Source of the DNA: Bosea sp. RAC05 | Lineage (GTDB): Bacteria > Pseudomonadota > Alphaproteobacteria > Rhizobiales > Beijerinckiaceae | Reading direction: 5' to 3' | Assembly: GCF_001713455.1 (NCBI RefSeq) | Contig: NZ_CP016464.1 | Location: 3,148,001 to 3,212,000, forward strand | Length of the DNA stretch: 64,000 nucleotides | Part shown: positions 1 through 8,075 of the stretch, one piece after another | How the letters are laid out: every line of letters begins with the position of its first letter | How positions within the stretch are numbered: position 1 is the stretch's first letter | The notes under the pieces: generated by a model | What the model was told of the DNA's origin: nothing | Databases searched by the model: none | The model's input: only the letters and a program-made list of their open reading frames with translations | Translations under genes and position numbers: made by a program

Positions 1-190
1 GATGGGCCGCGACGCCGGCCGGGCTCAGGCCCGTGATCCGCGCGAGTTCGCCCGCCCCCTCCTCGCCCTCGACCAGCCGGCACAGGATGGCGAGGCGGCG
101 CGGGCTCGCCATGGCGGCGAGCAGCGCTGCCGCCGCCTCGATCGGTGCCGCGATGCCGGCTTCGTCGCGCGTCAGCAAGGCCGTTGACAT
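1..190 (-). CDS. ArsR-family regulator, BigR/SqrR-like (partial)
   Basis: N-terminal 63 residues of a winged-helix ArsR repressor that runs off the left edge of the window. The visible part has the helix LLAAMASPRRLAILCRL followed by the first recognition-region residues (ELARITGLSPAGVAAH). The Cys in the LAILC segment is at the place of one of the two redox cysteines of persulfide-sensing BigR/SqrR/YgaV proteins; the second would lie outside the window. It is divergent from the sulfur genes that start at 245, with a palindrome in the shared promoter, so it most likely represses them until sulfide or persulfide appears. Subfamily is inferred. Confidence 0.85.
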   Translation of the reverse strand, partial: MSTALLTRDEAGIAAPIEAAAALLAAMASPRRLAILCRLVEGEEGAGELARITGLSPAGVAAH

Positions 191-199
191 ATTCGATAA

Positions 200-213
200 T
201 CCATATATATGGA
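200..213. promoter_or_regulatory. Palindromic operator between ArsR gene and sulfur operon
   Basis: TCCATATATATGGA is a perfect 14-bp palindrome in the 54-bp divergent intergenic region, surrounded by AT-rich sequence that stands out from the GC-rich background. Position and symmetry fit binding of the ArsR dimer encoded to its left. It lies 10 bases upstream of the repressor start and about 30 bases upstream of the DUF2892 start, so it could control both directions. Confidence 0.55.
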
Positions 214-244
214 GGATATTAGTTCTTAACGGGAGATCGTGATC

Positions 245-469
245 ATGGTCAATGTCGGTTCGCTGGATCGGACGCTTCGCTTCGTCGTCGGCGCCGTCCT
301 CCTCGTCGCCGTCTTCGTGCCGCCCCTCGCCGGCTGGGTCGCCCCGCTCGGCGCCTGGAAATATGCGCTGACGGCCTGGGGCGCGGTCATGATCGGGACA
401 GCCGCGATGCGCTTCTGCCCGGCCTATACGCTGCTCGGCCTCAACACCTGCGGGACGCGCCAGCCGTGA
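245..469 (+). CDS. DUF2892 (YgaP-type) inner membrane protein
   Basis: Small 74-residue membrane protein beginning MVNVGSLDRTLR, the usual opening of DUF2892 proteins, which form the transmembrane part of YgaP-like rhodaneses. Two hydrophobic segments (about residues 10-30 and 38-58) flank a short polar turn, and the C-terminal CPAYTLLGLNTCG motif carries two cysteines. The ATG at 245 is preferred over the GTG at 239 because GGGAG at 231-235 is 9 bases upstream of it. First gene of the sulfur operon; its stop overlaps the next start. The exact role is unknown, but the domain repeatedly accompanies sulfide-oxidation genes. Confidence 0.82.
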   Translation: MVNVGSLDRTLRFVVGAVLLVAVFVPPLAGWVAPLGAWKYALTAWGAVMIGTAAMRFCPAYTLLGLNTCGTRQP

Positions 470-897
470 CGGTCGCGTCGAGCTTCACGCCGCTCGCCTC
501 GCTGGCGGGCGGTGCCCTGATCGGGCTGGCGGCGGCGATGCTGATGCTGTTCCAGGGCCGCATCGCCGGGATCAGCGGCATCGTCTCGCGGCTGCTCCTG
601 CCGGCCGGCGACGGCCAGTCCTGGGGCCGGCTCGCCTTTGTCGCGGGCCTCGTCCTGGCCCCGCTCGTCTACGGGGCGCTGACCGGGATCGCGCCGCAGC
701 CCAACATCGAGACCGGGCCCTTTCTGCTGGTGGTGGCGGGCGGTCTCGTCGGCTTCGGCGCCGTCTGGGGCAATGGCTGCACCTCCGGCCATGGCATCTG
801 CGGTCTGTCGCGCCTCTCGCTGCGCTCCGCCGTCGCCGTCGCCACCTTCATGACGACGGCGATCGCGACCGTCTTCCTCGTCCGACACGTGCTGTGA
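466..897 (+). CDS. YeeE/YedE family sulfur-compound transporter, first half (PmpA-like)
   Basis: A 143-residue polytopic membrane protein with about four hydrophobic segments and the family signature GCTSGHGICGLSRLS near residue 105. Full-length YeeE/YedE proteins such as E. coli TsuA import thiosulfate through cysteines in such motifs. Here the protein is split in two: this gene and the next each encode half, as in the PmpA/PmpB pairs of bigR operons. The GTG start at 466 overlaps the TGA of the DUF2892 gene, implying coupling. The substrate (thiosulfate or another sulfur ion) is inferred from the family. Confidence 0.85.
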   Translation: MTVASSFTPLASLAGGALIGLAAAMLMLFQGRIAGISGIVSRLLLPAGDGQSWGRLAFVAGLVLAPLVYGALTGIAPQPNIETGPFLLVVAGGLVGFGAVWGNGCTSGHGICGLSRLSLRSAVAVATFMTTAIATVFLVRHVL

Positions 898-905
898 GAG
901 CCTCG

Positions 906-1355
906 ATGTCCGTGATCCTGCAGTTCCTGACCGGCCTCGCCTTCGGGCTCGGGCTGATCCTGGCGGGCATGGCCGACCCGACCAAGGTGCTCGCCTTCCT
1001 CGATCTCGCCGCGATCCCGGCCGGCGCCTGGGACCCGAGCCTGATCTTTGTCATGGCGGGCGGCATCGCCGTCACCTTCACCGCCTACCGGCTGATCCTG
1101 GCCCGCGAGCGCCCCGTCATGGCCGAGCGCTTCCTGCTGCCCGAACCCGGCCCGGTCGATGGTCGGCTGCTGACGGGCGCCGCCCTGTTCGGCATCGGCT
1201 GGGGCCTCGCCGGCCTCTGCCCCGGCCCCGCGCTCGTCTCGACCCTCACCGGCGGCCAGCCCGCCATCATCTTCATCGCCGCGATGCTCGCCGGCATGGC
1301 GATGGCGCGGCTCCTGTCGTCCGCCACGACGCCCCTGCGGTCGAAGACCGCCTGA
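906..1355 (+). CDS. YeeE/YedE family transporter, second half (PmpB-like, DUF6691)
   Basis: A 149-residue membrane protein starting MSVILQFLTGLAFGLGLILAGM, with the ADPTKVLAFLD signature of the second YeeE half and a later GLAGLCPGPAL motif holding the conserved Cys. It would pair with the product of 466-897 to form a complete sulfur-compound channel. The ATG at 906 has GAGAG 5 bases upstream; a GTG at 894 overlapping the previous stop is the alternative. It is followed 19 bases later by the persulfide dioxygenase gene, so it belongs to the same operon. Confidence 0.83.
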   Translation: MSVILQFLTGLAFGLGLILAGMADPTKVLAFLDLAAIPAGAWDPSLIFVMAGGIAVTFTAYRLILARERPVMAERFLLPEPGPVDGRLLTGAALFGIGWGLAGLCPGPALVSTLTGGQPAIIFIAAMLAGMAMARLLSSATTPLRSKTA

Positions 1356-1374
1356 CGAACCGAGGAGGTTCCCC

Positions 1375-2268
1375 ATGACCGCCATTCCGCACCCCGTCGA
1401 CCTCGCGACCAGGCCCGAGGTCACCGCCTTCTTCGACGCGCAGACCAACACCGTCAGCTATGTCGTCAAGGACCCCGGCTCCCGCGCCTGCGCCATCGTC
1501 GATTCAGTGATGGACATCGACTATGCGGCGGGCCGGATCGCCTATCACTCGGCCGACGAGATCGTCGCCTTCGTCCGCGAGCACGGCCTCGAGGTCGAGT
1601 GGCTGATCGAGACCCATGTCCATGCCGACCACCTCTCCGCCGCGCCCTATCTCCAGGGGCTGCTCGGCGGCAAGATCGGCATCGGCGACCGCATTACGAT
1701 CGTGCAGGAGACCTTCGGCAAGGTCTTCAACGAAGGCACCGAATTCCAGCGCGACGGCAGCCAGTTCGACCGTCTCTTCGCCGAGGGCGACACCTACACG
1801 ATCGGCGGCATGACCGCCTTCGCCATGCACACGCCCGGCCACACCCCGGCCTGCATGACCCATGTCATCGGCGATGCCGCCTTTGTCGGCGACACGCTGT
1901 TCATGCCGGATGGCGGCTCGGCCCGGGCGGATTTTCCCGGTGGCGACGCCCGGACGCTGTATCGCTCGATCCAGCGCGTACTGGCGCTGCCGCCGCAGAC
2001 CCGGCTGTTCATGTGCCATGACTACGGCCCCAACGGCCGCGACATCCGCTGGGAGACCACCGTCGCCGAGCAGCGCGCGCACAACATCCATGCCCGCGAC
2101 GGGATCACGGAGGACGAGTTCGTCCGCACCCGCGAAGCCAGGGACAAGACGCTCGACATGCCCAAGCTGATCATTCCCTCGTTGCAGGTGAACATGCGCG
2201 CCGGTGCGCTGCCTCCCCCCGACGAGCGCGGCAAGGTCTTCCTCAAGGTGCCGGTGAACGCCCTGTGA
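1375..2268 (+). CDS. MBL-fold persulfide dioxygenase-like hydrolase (Blh/ETHE1 family)
   Basis: A 297-residue metallo-beta-lactamase-fold protein. Metal ligands are visible in HVHADH (residues 81-86), in TPGHTPAC (His near 156) and in VGDTLF (Asp 173), followed by RADFPGGD. This arrangement is that of ETHE1/Blh enzymes, which use one Fe(II) and O2 to oxidise glutathione persulfide to sulfite. A GAGGAGG ribosome site precedes the ATG. In bigR operons Blh detoxifies sulfide together with the membrane proteins encoded just upstream, which matches this context. Cytoplasmic; no signal peptide. Persulfide as substrate is inferred from family and neighbours. Confidence 0.88.
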   Translation: MTAIPHPVDLATRPEVTAFFDAQTNTVSYVVKDPGSRACAIVDSVMDIDYAAGRIAYHSADEIVAFVREHGLEVEWLIETHVHADHLSAAPYLQGLLGGKIGIGDRITIVQETFGKVFNEGTEFQRDGSQFDRLFAEGDTYTIGGMTAFAMHTPGHTPACMTHVIGDAAFVGDTLFMPDGGSARADFPGGDARTLYRSIQRVLALPPQTRLFMCHDYGPNGRDIRWETTVAEQRAHNIHARDGITEDEFVRTREARDKTLDMPKLIIPSLQVNMRAGALPPPDERGKVFLKVPVNAL

Positions 2269-2442
2269 TGAGCGCCGGGCCTGGCGGGCCATCACAGCCT
2301 CGCCGGGCCAGCAGGGCCTGAGCTGGCCTCAGCGGTCTTGCCCTCGACCTTGCGCAGCGAAGAACAGATGGCCTGCGTCAACGGGCGCGTTGGCCGCGCG
2401 ACCACGCAAAAAACGTCAAACCGACACGCAAAGGGATCGGTC

Positions 2443-3030
2443 ATGTCCAAACTCGCCAACTGGCTCGTCATGCTCAGTCTTCTGGCCGCGGCCCCAGCCC
2501 TGGCCGCGCCGGAACCCGCCGATCCCGAGCGGCAGACGCCCTGGAAGCTCTATGTGGATTCCAGGGAAGCCTTCGCGATGAAGCAGGCGCAAGGCAACAA
2601 GGTGCTGCTGGTCGATGTGCGCGACCCCATCGAGATCATGTTCACCGGCTTTGCTCCGGCCGTCGACGTCGTCGTGCCGTTCATGTCCGCCAATCGGTCG
2701 AAGTGGAATGACAAGCGCTCCGTGTATCTGGTCGAGCGCGATCCGGCTTTCGCCGACAAGATCGCCAAGGCGCTGGCCGATCGCGGCCTCGGCAAGGACA
2801 CGCCCATCCTTCTGATGTGCCGCTCGGGCGGCGAGCGCGGCGCACCCTCGGCCAAGGATCTGTGGGGAAAGGGGTTCGCCAGCGTTTACATCGTCGTGGA
2901 CGGATTTGAAGGCGATACGATCAAGGACGGTCCGCAGAAGAACTGGCGGCGTGTCGACGGCTGGAAGAACTCCGGCCTCCCGTGGGGTTACACGCTCGAC
3001 CGGTCGAAGTTCCCGATCGGCAGCGATTGA
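2443..3030 (+). CDS. Secreted rhodanese-domain sulfurtransferase
   Basis: A 195-residue protein with a Sec signal peptide (first ~22 residues, cut after ALAA) and one rhodanese domain. LLVDVRDP near residue 56 is the first rhodanese signature, and LLMCRSGGER near 124-132 is the active-site loop, with Cys126 as persulfide acceptor. The start is the ATG at 2443, preceded by AAGGGA; longer reading frames upstream do not encode a signal peptide. It would move sulfane sulfur in the periplasm. It follows the persulfide dioxygenase by 174 bases, so it may have its own promoter or continue the operon. Confidence 0.86.
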   Translation: MSKLANWLVMLSLLAAAPALAAPEPADPERQTPWKLYVDSREAFAMKQAQGNKVLLVDVRDPIEIMFTGFAPAVDVVVPFMSANRSKWNDKRSVYLVERDPAFADKIAKALADRGLGKDTPILLMCRSGGERGAPSAKDLWGKGFASVYIVVDGFEGDTIKDGPQKNWRRVDGWKNSGLPWGYTLDRSKFPIGSD

Positions 3031-3096
3031 GCGTCGCAGCGAGCACGCATGGTGATCTTGGCGATGACTCCCCTCGTGACCTTCCAGGACAAGCGG

Positions 3097-3534
3097 ATGA
3101 AACCTGTTTTGAAGACCCTCTCGACCGCCCTGCTGGCCACTGGACTGATGGCATCCCCCGCCGTCGCCGGCCAGAAGATGCTGATGCTGCTGAGCGCGCC
3201 GGCTGCGGAGGCTCAGGCCTTCAATCTGGTACTCGCCAACCAGTTGCAGGCGAGCGGACACGGCGTCCACGTCGTCCTCTGCGGCGAAGCCGGCGACGTG
3301 GCCCTGAAGGCCGTTCCGGACGCAGCGACCAAAGCCGTCACGCCGCAGGGCATGACGGTCCGTTCGCTTCTCGAGGGGCTCCTGAAGAAGGGGGGTACGG
3401 TCCAGGTCTGCGCGATCTATCTGCCCAACCGCAAACTCCAGGCCGACGCGCTCATGGAGGGCGTCAGCGCGGCTCGTCCCCAGGATGTCGCCGCCATGAT
3501 CGCGGATCCCGCGATCAAGATCATGGGCCAGTGA
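3097..3534 (+). CDS. Secreted DsrE/DsrF-like protein
   Basis: A 145-residue protein with a signal peptide (first ~24 residues, ending AVAG) and a DsrE-like alpha/beta fold: MLMLLSAP opening strand, NQLQASGHGVHVVLCGEAGDVAL, and a later VQVCAIYLPN strand with a Cys where DsrE-family sulfur carriers have theirs. The ATG at 3097 has AGGA 7 bases upstream. DsrE proteins bind sulfur on a cysteine and pass it between partners; here the partner could be the secreted rhodanese 66 bases upstream. The function is inferred from fold and context. Confidence 0.72.
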   Translation: MKPVLKTLSTALLATGLMASPAVAGQKMLMLLSAPAAEAQAFNLVLANQLQASGHGVHVVLCGEAGDVALKAVPDAATKAVTPQGMTVRSLLEGLLKKGGTVQVCAIYLPNRKLQADALMEGVSAARPQDVAAMIADPAIKIMGQ

Positions 3535-3722
3535 CGCCGTCTGAGCCAACAAGCGTGCAGCAGCAATCTGTTGAATGACGTTAGAGCCGTGAACGCCAAG
3601 ACGATGACCGAGCAGCTCGCGGCTCCACAAGGACCGACCGACCGGCATGACCGCCAGCTTCGCCGACCGGTGATGTCCCTCGGGACGGCCGACACGCCTT
3701 CCGTCGCAGGGCCAGCCGCATC

Positions 3723-4514
3723 ATGATCGCCACAGCTGACATCGCCTCGCTCGGCTCCGGTTCGCTCGTCGGCTTCACCCTCGGTCTCGTCGGCGGCGGC
3801 GGCTCGATTCTCGCCGTGCCGCTGCTGGTCTATGTCGTCGGCGTCGCCTCCCCGCATGTCGCGATCGGCACGAGCGCGGTCGCGGTCGCGCTCAGCGCCT
3901 TCGGCAATCTGCTCGGCCATGCCCGCGCCGGCCATGTCCGCTGGCCCTGTGCGCTGGTGTTCTCCGCCGCGGGCATCGCCGGCGCCGCACTGGGCTCGGC
4001 ACTCGGCAAGCGGCTCGACGGGCAGAAGCTGCTGCTGGTCTTCGGCGTTCTGATGCTCGTCATCGCCGCAGCCATGCTGCTGCGCCGCAGCGAGAGCGGC
4101 GTCGGCTTCGAGCCGCTCGGGCGCAAGACCGCGGCGAGGCTCCTGCCGCGGCTTCTCGGCATGGGCGGCCTGGTCGGCGGCCTCTCCGGCTTCTTCGGGA
4201 TCGGCGGCGGCTTTCTGATTGTCCCGGGGCTGATGACCGCCGCGAACCTGCCGATGATCGTCGCGATCGGCTCCTCGCTCGTGGCGGTGACCGCCTTCGG
4301 CCTGACGACCGCCACGTCCTATGCGCTGTCGGGGCTGGTCGACTGGCCTGTCGCCGCCCTCTTCGTCGCCGGCGGACTCGTCGGCGGCATCGCCGGCACG
4401 CTGCTGGCGCGCCGGCTGTCCGGCCACAGGACGCTGCTGACGCGGCTCTTCGCCGGCCTCGTCGCCGTCGTCGGGCTCTATGTGATCGGGCGCGGCCTCG
4501 GCGCCCTCGCCTGA
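3723..4514 (+). CDS. TSUP family (TauE/SafE) anion exporter
   Basis: A 263-residue polytopic membrane protein with about eight hydrophobic segments and two family repeats: GFTLGLVGGGGSILAVPLL near residue 17 and LSGFFGIGGGFLIVPGL near 155. TSUP/TauE proteins export or exchange sulfite, sulfoacetate, thiosulfate or organosulfonates. As the last gene of the sulfur cluster, it plausibly removes sulfite made by the persulfide dioxygenase. It starts 188 bases after the DsrE-like gene, so it may be transcribed separately; the ribosome site is weak. It ends 13 bases from the convergent cyclase gene. Confidence 0.88.
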   Translation: MIATADIASLGSGSLVGFTLGLVGGGGSILAVPLLVYVVGVASPHVAIGTSAVAVALSAFGNLLGHARAGHVRWPCALVFSAAGIAGAALGSALGKRLDGQKLLLVFGVLMLVIAAAMLLRRSESGVGFEPLGRKTAARLLPRLLGMGGLVGGLSGFFGIGGGFLIVPGLMTAANLPMIVAIGSSLVAVTAFGLTTATSYALSGLVDWPVAALFVAGGLVGGIAGTLLARRLSGHRTLLTRLFAGLVAVVGLYVIGRGLGALA

Positions 4515-4527
4515 GCAGGACCCCTTC

Positions 4528-5196
4528 TCAGACCATCCCCTCGATGGCGAAGATTCGGGCGGGCGAGCCGTCGGCATTCGGCAGCTTCAGCGGCGCCGCG
4601 CAGAGGAAGGTCCGCGGCCTGGTCAGCGCGCGGGTGTTGACGACATATTCGATCAGCGTGATGCCGGCCCGCAGGCAGATGTCATGCGTGACATGTTGCT
4701 CGAACGGCACGTGCTTGTCGTCGAGCAGCAGGCGGATCGGATAATCCTGCGGGAAGTCGAAGGCGAGCGCGGTGGGCTTGCGGTCCCTCAGCCAGAGCGC
4801 CGCCTCGCGCGTGAGGTACGGTGCGTCGAGCCAGAATTCGCGCGTGCGGTAGTCGCGCTTCGTGTCCCAGCCGCTGGAGAGCAGCAGGATCTCGCCCTCG
4901 GGCCCGCCGGGGTCGGCCGCCGCCAGCCTGTCGGCGTCGATCGCCTGGTTGGGCGCGACGTCGCGCAGGTCGAGCACCCGGCAGGGGCCGACGACGCGGG
5001 AGAGCGCGGTCGCCTCGATCGTCGGGCTGTGGGCGATGACATGCGCCTGCGCATCGACATGCGAGAAGCCGTGGCAGGTCATGCTGATGCGGGAGACCCG
5101 GAACGGGTCCCCCGCCGCGATGTCGCCCTTGATCGCCAGGTCGACCGGCCAGCGGAAATGCGGCTCGATCGGCATGGAGAGGTCGATGATCTCCAT
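4528..5196 (-). CDS. Cyclase family protein (kynurenine formamidase-like hydrolase)
   Basis: A 222-residue metal-dependent hydrolase of the cyclase/KynB family. It shows the DLSMPIEPHF opening and the metal-binding CHGFSHVDAQAH motif near residues 42-53, equivalent to HGGTHID-P-H of the family. The ATG at 5196 overlaps the TGA of the upstream dctP gene, so the two are co-translated. Family members hydrolyse formylkynurenine, isatin or cyclic amides. Coupling to a TRAP importer suggests that it acts on the imported carboxylate or amide; the substrate cannot be read from sequence. Confidence 0.82.
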   Translation of the reverse strand: MEIIDLSMPIEPHFRWPVDLAIKGDIAAGDPFRVSRISMTCHGFSHVDAQAHVIAHSPTIEATALSRVVGPCRVLDLRDVAPNQAIDADRLAAADPGGPEGEILLLSSGWDTKRDYRTREFWLDAPYLTREAALWLRDRKPTALAFDFPQDYPIRLLLDDKHVPFEQHVTHDICLRAGITLIEYVVNTRALTRPRTFLCAAPLKLPNADGSPARIFAIEGMV

Positions 5197-6191
5197 CACA
5201 CCGCCGCTTTCTTGATCGCCTCGAGCGTCTCGCCGCCGAATTTGGTGACGAACTCCTTCTCGACTTCCGCCGTGACGATCTTCGAGAAGGACTCGCGGTC
5301 GGGGTTCTCGACCGCCTGCATGCCGGCCTTCTTCAGCGCGGCGAGGCTGGAGCCCTCCGTGTCCTCGTTCATCTGGCGCTGCACGCCGGCGAGTTCGATC
5401 GCGGTCTCGGTGAGGACCTTCTGGAGATCGGGCGCCATCGCGTCGAACTTGGTCTTGTTCATCACCACCGGGCCGGTGGTGAAGGCGTGGCGCGTCAGCG
5501 AGAGATGCTTCTGCACCTCGGCGAACTTGGCGTTGAGGATCAGCGTCACCGGGTTCTCCTGCCCGTCGACCGCGCCGGTCTCGAGCGCCGAGAACAGCTC
5601 GGTGAAGGCCATCGGTGTCGGCACGGCGCCCAGCAGCTGGAAGGCGCGGATATGGGCCGGGTTCGGCGTGGTGCGGATCTTCAGCCCCTTGATGTCGGCC
5701 GCCGTCGCCACCGCGCGGCGGCTGTTGGTCAGGTTGCGCCAGCCGATCTCCCAGGTCGCCAGCGCCTTGAGGTTCGAGCCCTCGAGCTCCTTGCGCAGGC
5801 CGTCGCCGATCGGGCCGTCCATCACCGCGGCCGCATGCTTGCGGCTCTGGAACAGGAAGGGCAGGTCGAGCACGTTGAGCTTCGGCGCAAGGCCGGTGAA
5901 GAACGGGTTGCCGGTCAGGCAGATGTCGAGCGAGCCGCCCCGCACGGCGCTGATCGTCTGCGGATCGGAGCCGAGCGCGCCGTTCGGGAAGATCTGGACC
6001 TCGAGCTGGCCACCGCTCTTGGCCTTGACCTTCTCGGCGAACTGCAGCGCGGCCTTGTGCCAGCTGTCCGATTCCGGATGGGGATGCGCGAAGCGCAGCT
6101 TCGCCGCCTGGGCGAGCGCCGGGCGGCCGATCGCGAAGAGGGCGAGGCCGGAGCCGGCGGTGATCAGAGCGTGGCGCCTGGTGATGGTCAT
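5196..6191 (-). CDS. dctP: TRAP transporter solute-binding protein
   Basis: A 331-residue periplasmic binding protein of the DctP family. It begins with a signal peptide of twin-arginine appearance (TRRHALI, then a hydrophobic stretch to ALAQA), followed by LRFAHPHPESDSWHKAALQFAE, the typical N-terminal strand. The conserved Arg region reads GLKIRTTPNPAH, and GAVDGQENPV is the usual late motif. AGGAGGA lies 7 bases before the ATG. It captures an organic anion for the DctQM permease encoded upstream on the same strand. The gene order is dctQ-dctM-dctP-cyclase. Confidence 0.93.
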   Translation of the reverse strand: MTITRRHALITAGSGLALFAIGRPALAQAAKLRFAHPHPESDSWHKAALQFAEKVKAKSGGQLEVQIFPNGALGSDPQTISAVRGGSLDICLTGNPFFTGLAPKLNVLDLPFLFQSRKHAAAVMDGPIGDGLRKELEGSNLKALATWEIGWRNLTNSRRAVATAADIKGLKIRTTPNPAHIRAFQLLGAVPTPMAFTELFSALETGAVDGQENPVTLILNAKFAEVQKHLSLTRHAFTTGPVVMNKTKFDAMAPDLQKVLTETAIELAGVQRQMNEDTEGSSLAALKKAGMQAVENPDRESFSKIVTAEVEKEFVTKFGGETLEAIKKAAV

Positions 6192-6249
6192 CTTGTCTTC
6201 CTCCTGGGGTGTCGTTCTTGTTGCTTCTCGTCTTCGACGCGGCGCCTCC

Positions 6250-7533
6250 TCAGCGCCCGTAGAACCATTTCGCCGGCACGGTCACGATCTCCGGGACCAG
6301 AACCAGCAGGGCGAGCACCGCGAGCTGCGCCAGCAGGAACGGCATGACGCCGCGCACCACCTTGTCGACGGGCACGCGGCCGACCGCGCAGACCACGTTG
6401 AGCACGGTGCCGACGGGCGGCGTCAGCAGGCCGATCGCGTTGTTCATGATGAAGAGGACGCCGAAATAGACCGGGTCGATTCCCGCCTGCTTGACGATCG
6501 GCATCAGCACCGGCGTCAGGATCAGCACGGTCGGGATGAAGTCGAGCGCCGTGCCGACGACGATCACGAGCAGCATCATCGCTGCCATCAGCAGCGTCTT
6601 GTGCTCGATCAGCGGGCCCAGCAGCGCACCGACCTCGGCGGGAATGTTGGCGATCGTGATCAGCCAGGCCGAGACCAGCGCCGCCGCGACCAGGAACATC
6701 ACCGAGGCCGACATCTTCAGCGCCGCCAGCAGCGCCGGCCGCAGATGCGCGATCTTCAGCTCGCCATAGACGAACATCCCGATGAAGAAGGCGTAGACCG
6801 CCGCCACCACCGCGGCCTCCGTCGGCGTGAACACGCCGAGCTTCATGCCCCCGATGATGACGAAGGGCAGAAGCAGCGCCCACAGCCCGTCGAGCGCCGC
6901 CTTGGTGATGCTGCGCACGCTCGGCCGCGGCAGGGTCGAGACCGGCTCGTCCTTGGCGAGGAAATACCAGGTGATGACGAGGGCCAGCCCCATCAGCAGG
7001 CCGGGCACGATGCCGGCCAGGAACAGCCGGGTGATCGAGACGCCGGCCGCGACACCGAACACCACGAAGCCGATCGAGGGCGGGATGACAGGCGCGATGA
7101 TTCCCCCGGCCGCGATCAGCCCGCAGCTGCGATCGAGCCGGTAGCCGGCCTGCCGCATCATCGGGATCAGCAGGGCGGCCAGCGCCGCGGTGTCGGCGAC
7201 CGCCGAGCCGGAGATGCTGGCCATCACGATCGCAGCGACCACGGCGACATAGCCGAGCCCGCCACGGACATGGCCGACCAGCGCCATCGCGAAGGCGATG
7301 ATGCGCTTGGAGAGACCGCCGGCATTCATCAGCTCGCCGGCCAGCATGAAGAAGGGCACCGCCATCAGCGGGAAGCTGTCGGCGCCGCCGATCAGGTTCT
7401 GCGCCAGGATCTGCGCGTCGAACATGCCCAGATGCAGCATCAGCGCGACGCCGCAGACCATGAGCGAGATCGCGATCGGCATCCCCAGCGCCATCGCGCC
7501 GAGCAGCGAGACGAGGAAGACGAGGACGGTCAT
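6250..7533 (-). CDS. dctM: TRAP transporter large permease subunit
   Basis: A 427-residue membrane protein of the DctM family with about 12 hydrophobic segments. Recognisable blocks are PFFMLAGELMNAGGLSKRI, SISGSAVADTAAL, AGGIIAPVIPPSIGFV and NAIGLLTPPVGTVLNV, all characteristic of the ion-coupled large subunit. Its start overlaps the stop of dctQ by 4 bases (ATGA), and dctP follows after 58 bases. It carries substrate and co-transported sodium across the inner membrane. Confidence 0.95.
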   Translation of the reverse strand: MTVLVFLVSLLGAMALGMPIAISLMVCGVALMLHLGMFDAQILAQNLIGGADSFPLMAVPFFMLAGELMNAGGLSKRIIAFAMALVGHVRGGLGYVAVVAAIVMASISGSAVADTAALAALLIPMMRQAGYRLDRSCGLIAAGGIIAPVIPPSIGFVVFGVAAGVSITRLFLAGIVPGLLMGLALVITWYFLAKDEPVSTLPRPSVRSITKAALDGLWALLLPFVIIGGMKLGVFTPTEAAVVAAVYAFFIGMFVYGELKIAHLRPALLAALKMSASVMFLVAAALVSAWLITIANIPAEVGALLGPLIEHKTLLMAAMMLLVIVVGTALDFIPTVLILTPVLMPIVKQAGIDPVYFGVLFIMNNAIGLLTPPVGTVLNVVCAVGRVPVDKVVRGVMPFLLAQLAVLALLVLVPEIVTVPAKWFYGR

Positions 7534-8075
7534 GAGCGCGGGCGCTCCCGCTGCTGCGCCTCGAAGGCGGCGAGTTCCTCCGACTCCGCCCCGATGATGA
7601 GCTGGTCGGGCGGCATGCGCCCGGTTGCGATCCTGACCAGGGTCGCGAGGTTGATCGCCCCGATCCCGAGCCCGCAGGCGAGCCCGGCGATATAGAAGAT
7701 CGCGGTCGGCACGCCCATCACCGGCGAGAGATTGGCCATGTTGAGGCTGCTCTGCTGCCAGCAGCCCCAGACCAGCAGGCCCATGCAGAACAGCGACAGG
7801 CTCTCGGCCACGAGCCGCGCGATCCGCCGGCCGCGCAGGCCGAGCATCTGCACCACCGTCGTCATGCCGAGATGCCCGCCCTCGAGCGCGACCAGGAAGG
7901 CGCCGCCGAAGGTCAGCCAGACGAAGATCATGCGCGAGGCTTCGTCCGACATCGTGATGCCGGAGTTGAAGCCGTAGCGCAGCACGACATTGCCGAAGAC
8001 CATCACGATCATCGCGACGAAGGCGAGGATGAGCGCATTTTCGAGCAGGCGCAGCAGCGTTTTCGGCAGGTTCAT
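7530..8075 (-). CDS. dctQ: TRAP transporter small permease subunit
   Basis: A 181-residue protein starting MNLPKTLLRLLENALI with four hydrophobic segments. It carries the DctQ signatures VVLRYGFNSGITMSDEASRMIFVWLTFGGA and EGGHLGMT. The reading frame remains open upstream to 8555, but the extension is Arg/Pro/Ala-rich shadow sequence, so the ATG at 8075 is used. First gene of the TRAP operon; it overlaps dctM by 4 bases. A palindrome at 8279-8291 lies about 200 bases upstream in the likely promoter region. Confidence 0.92.
   Translation of the reverse strand: MNLPKTLLRLLENALILAFVAMIVMVFGNVVLRYGFNSGITMSDEASRMIFVWLTFGGAFLVALEGGHLGMTTVVQMLGLRGRRIARLVAESLSLFCMGLLVWGCWQQSSLNMANLSPVMGVPTAIFYIAGLACGLGIGAINLATLVRIATGRMPPDQLIIGAESEELAAFEAQQRERPRS

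Noticed and set aside
3581..3778. 65-codon minus-strand open frame between the DsrE-like and TSUP genes
   Set aside because: Overlaps the TSUP start on the opposite strand and has no domain or ribosome site.
4684..7695. 1003-codon plus-strand open frame
   Set aside because: Antisense to the cyclase, dctP and dctM genes, which have clear family motifs and overlapping starts.
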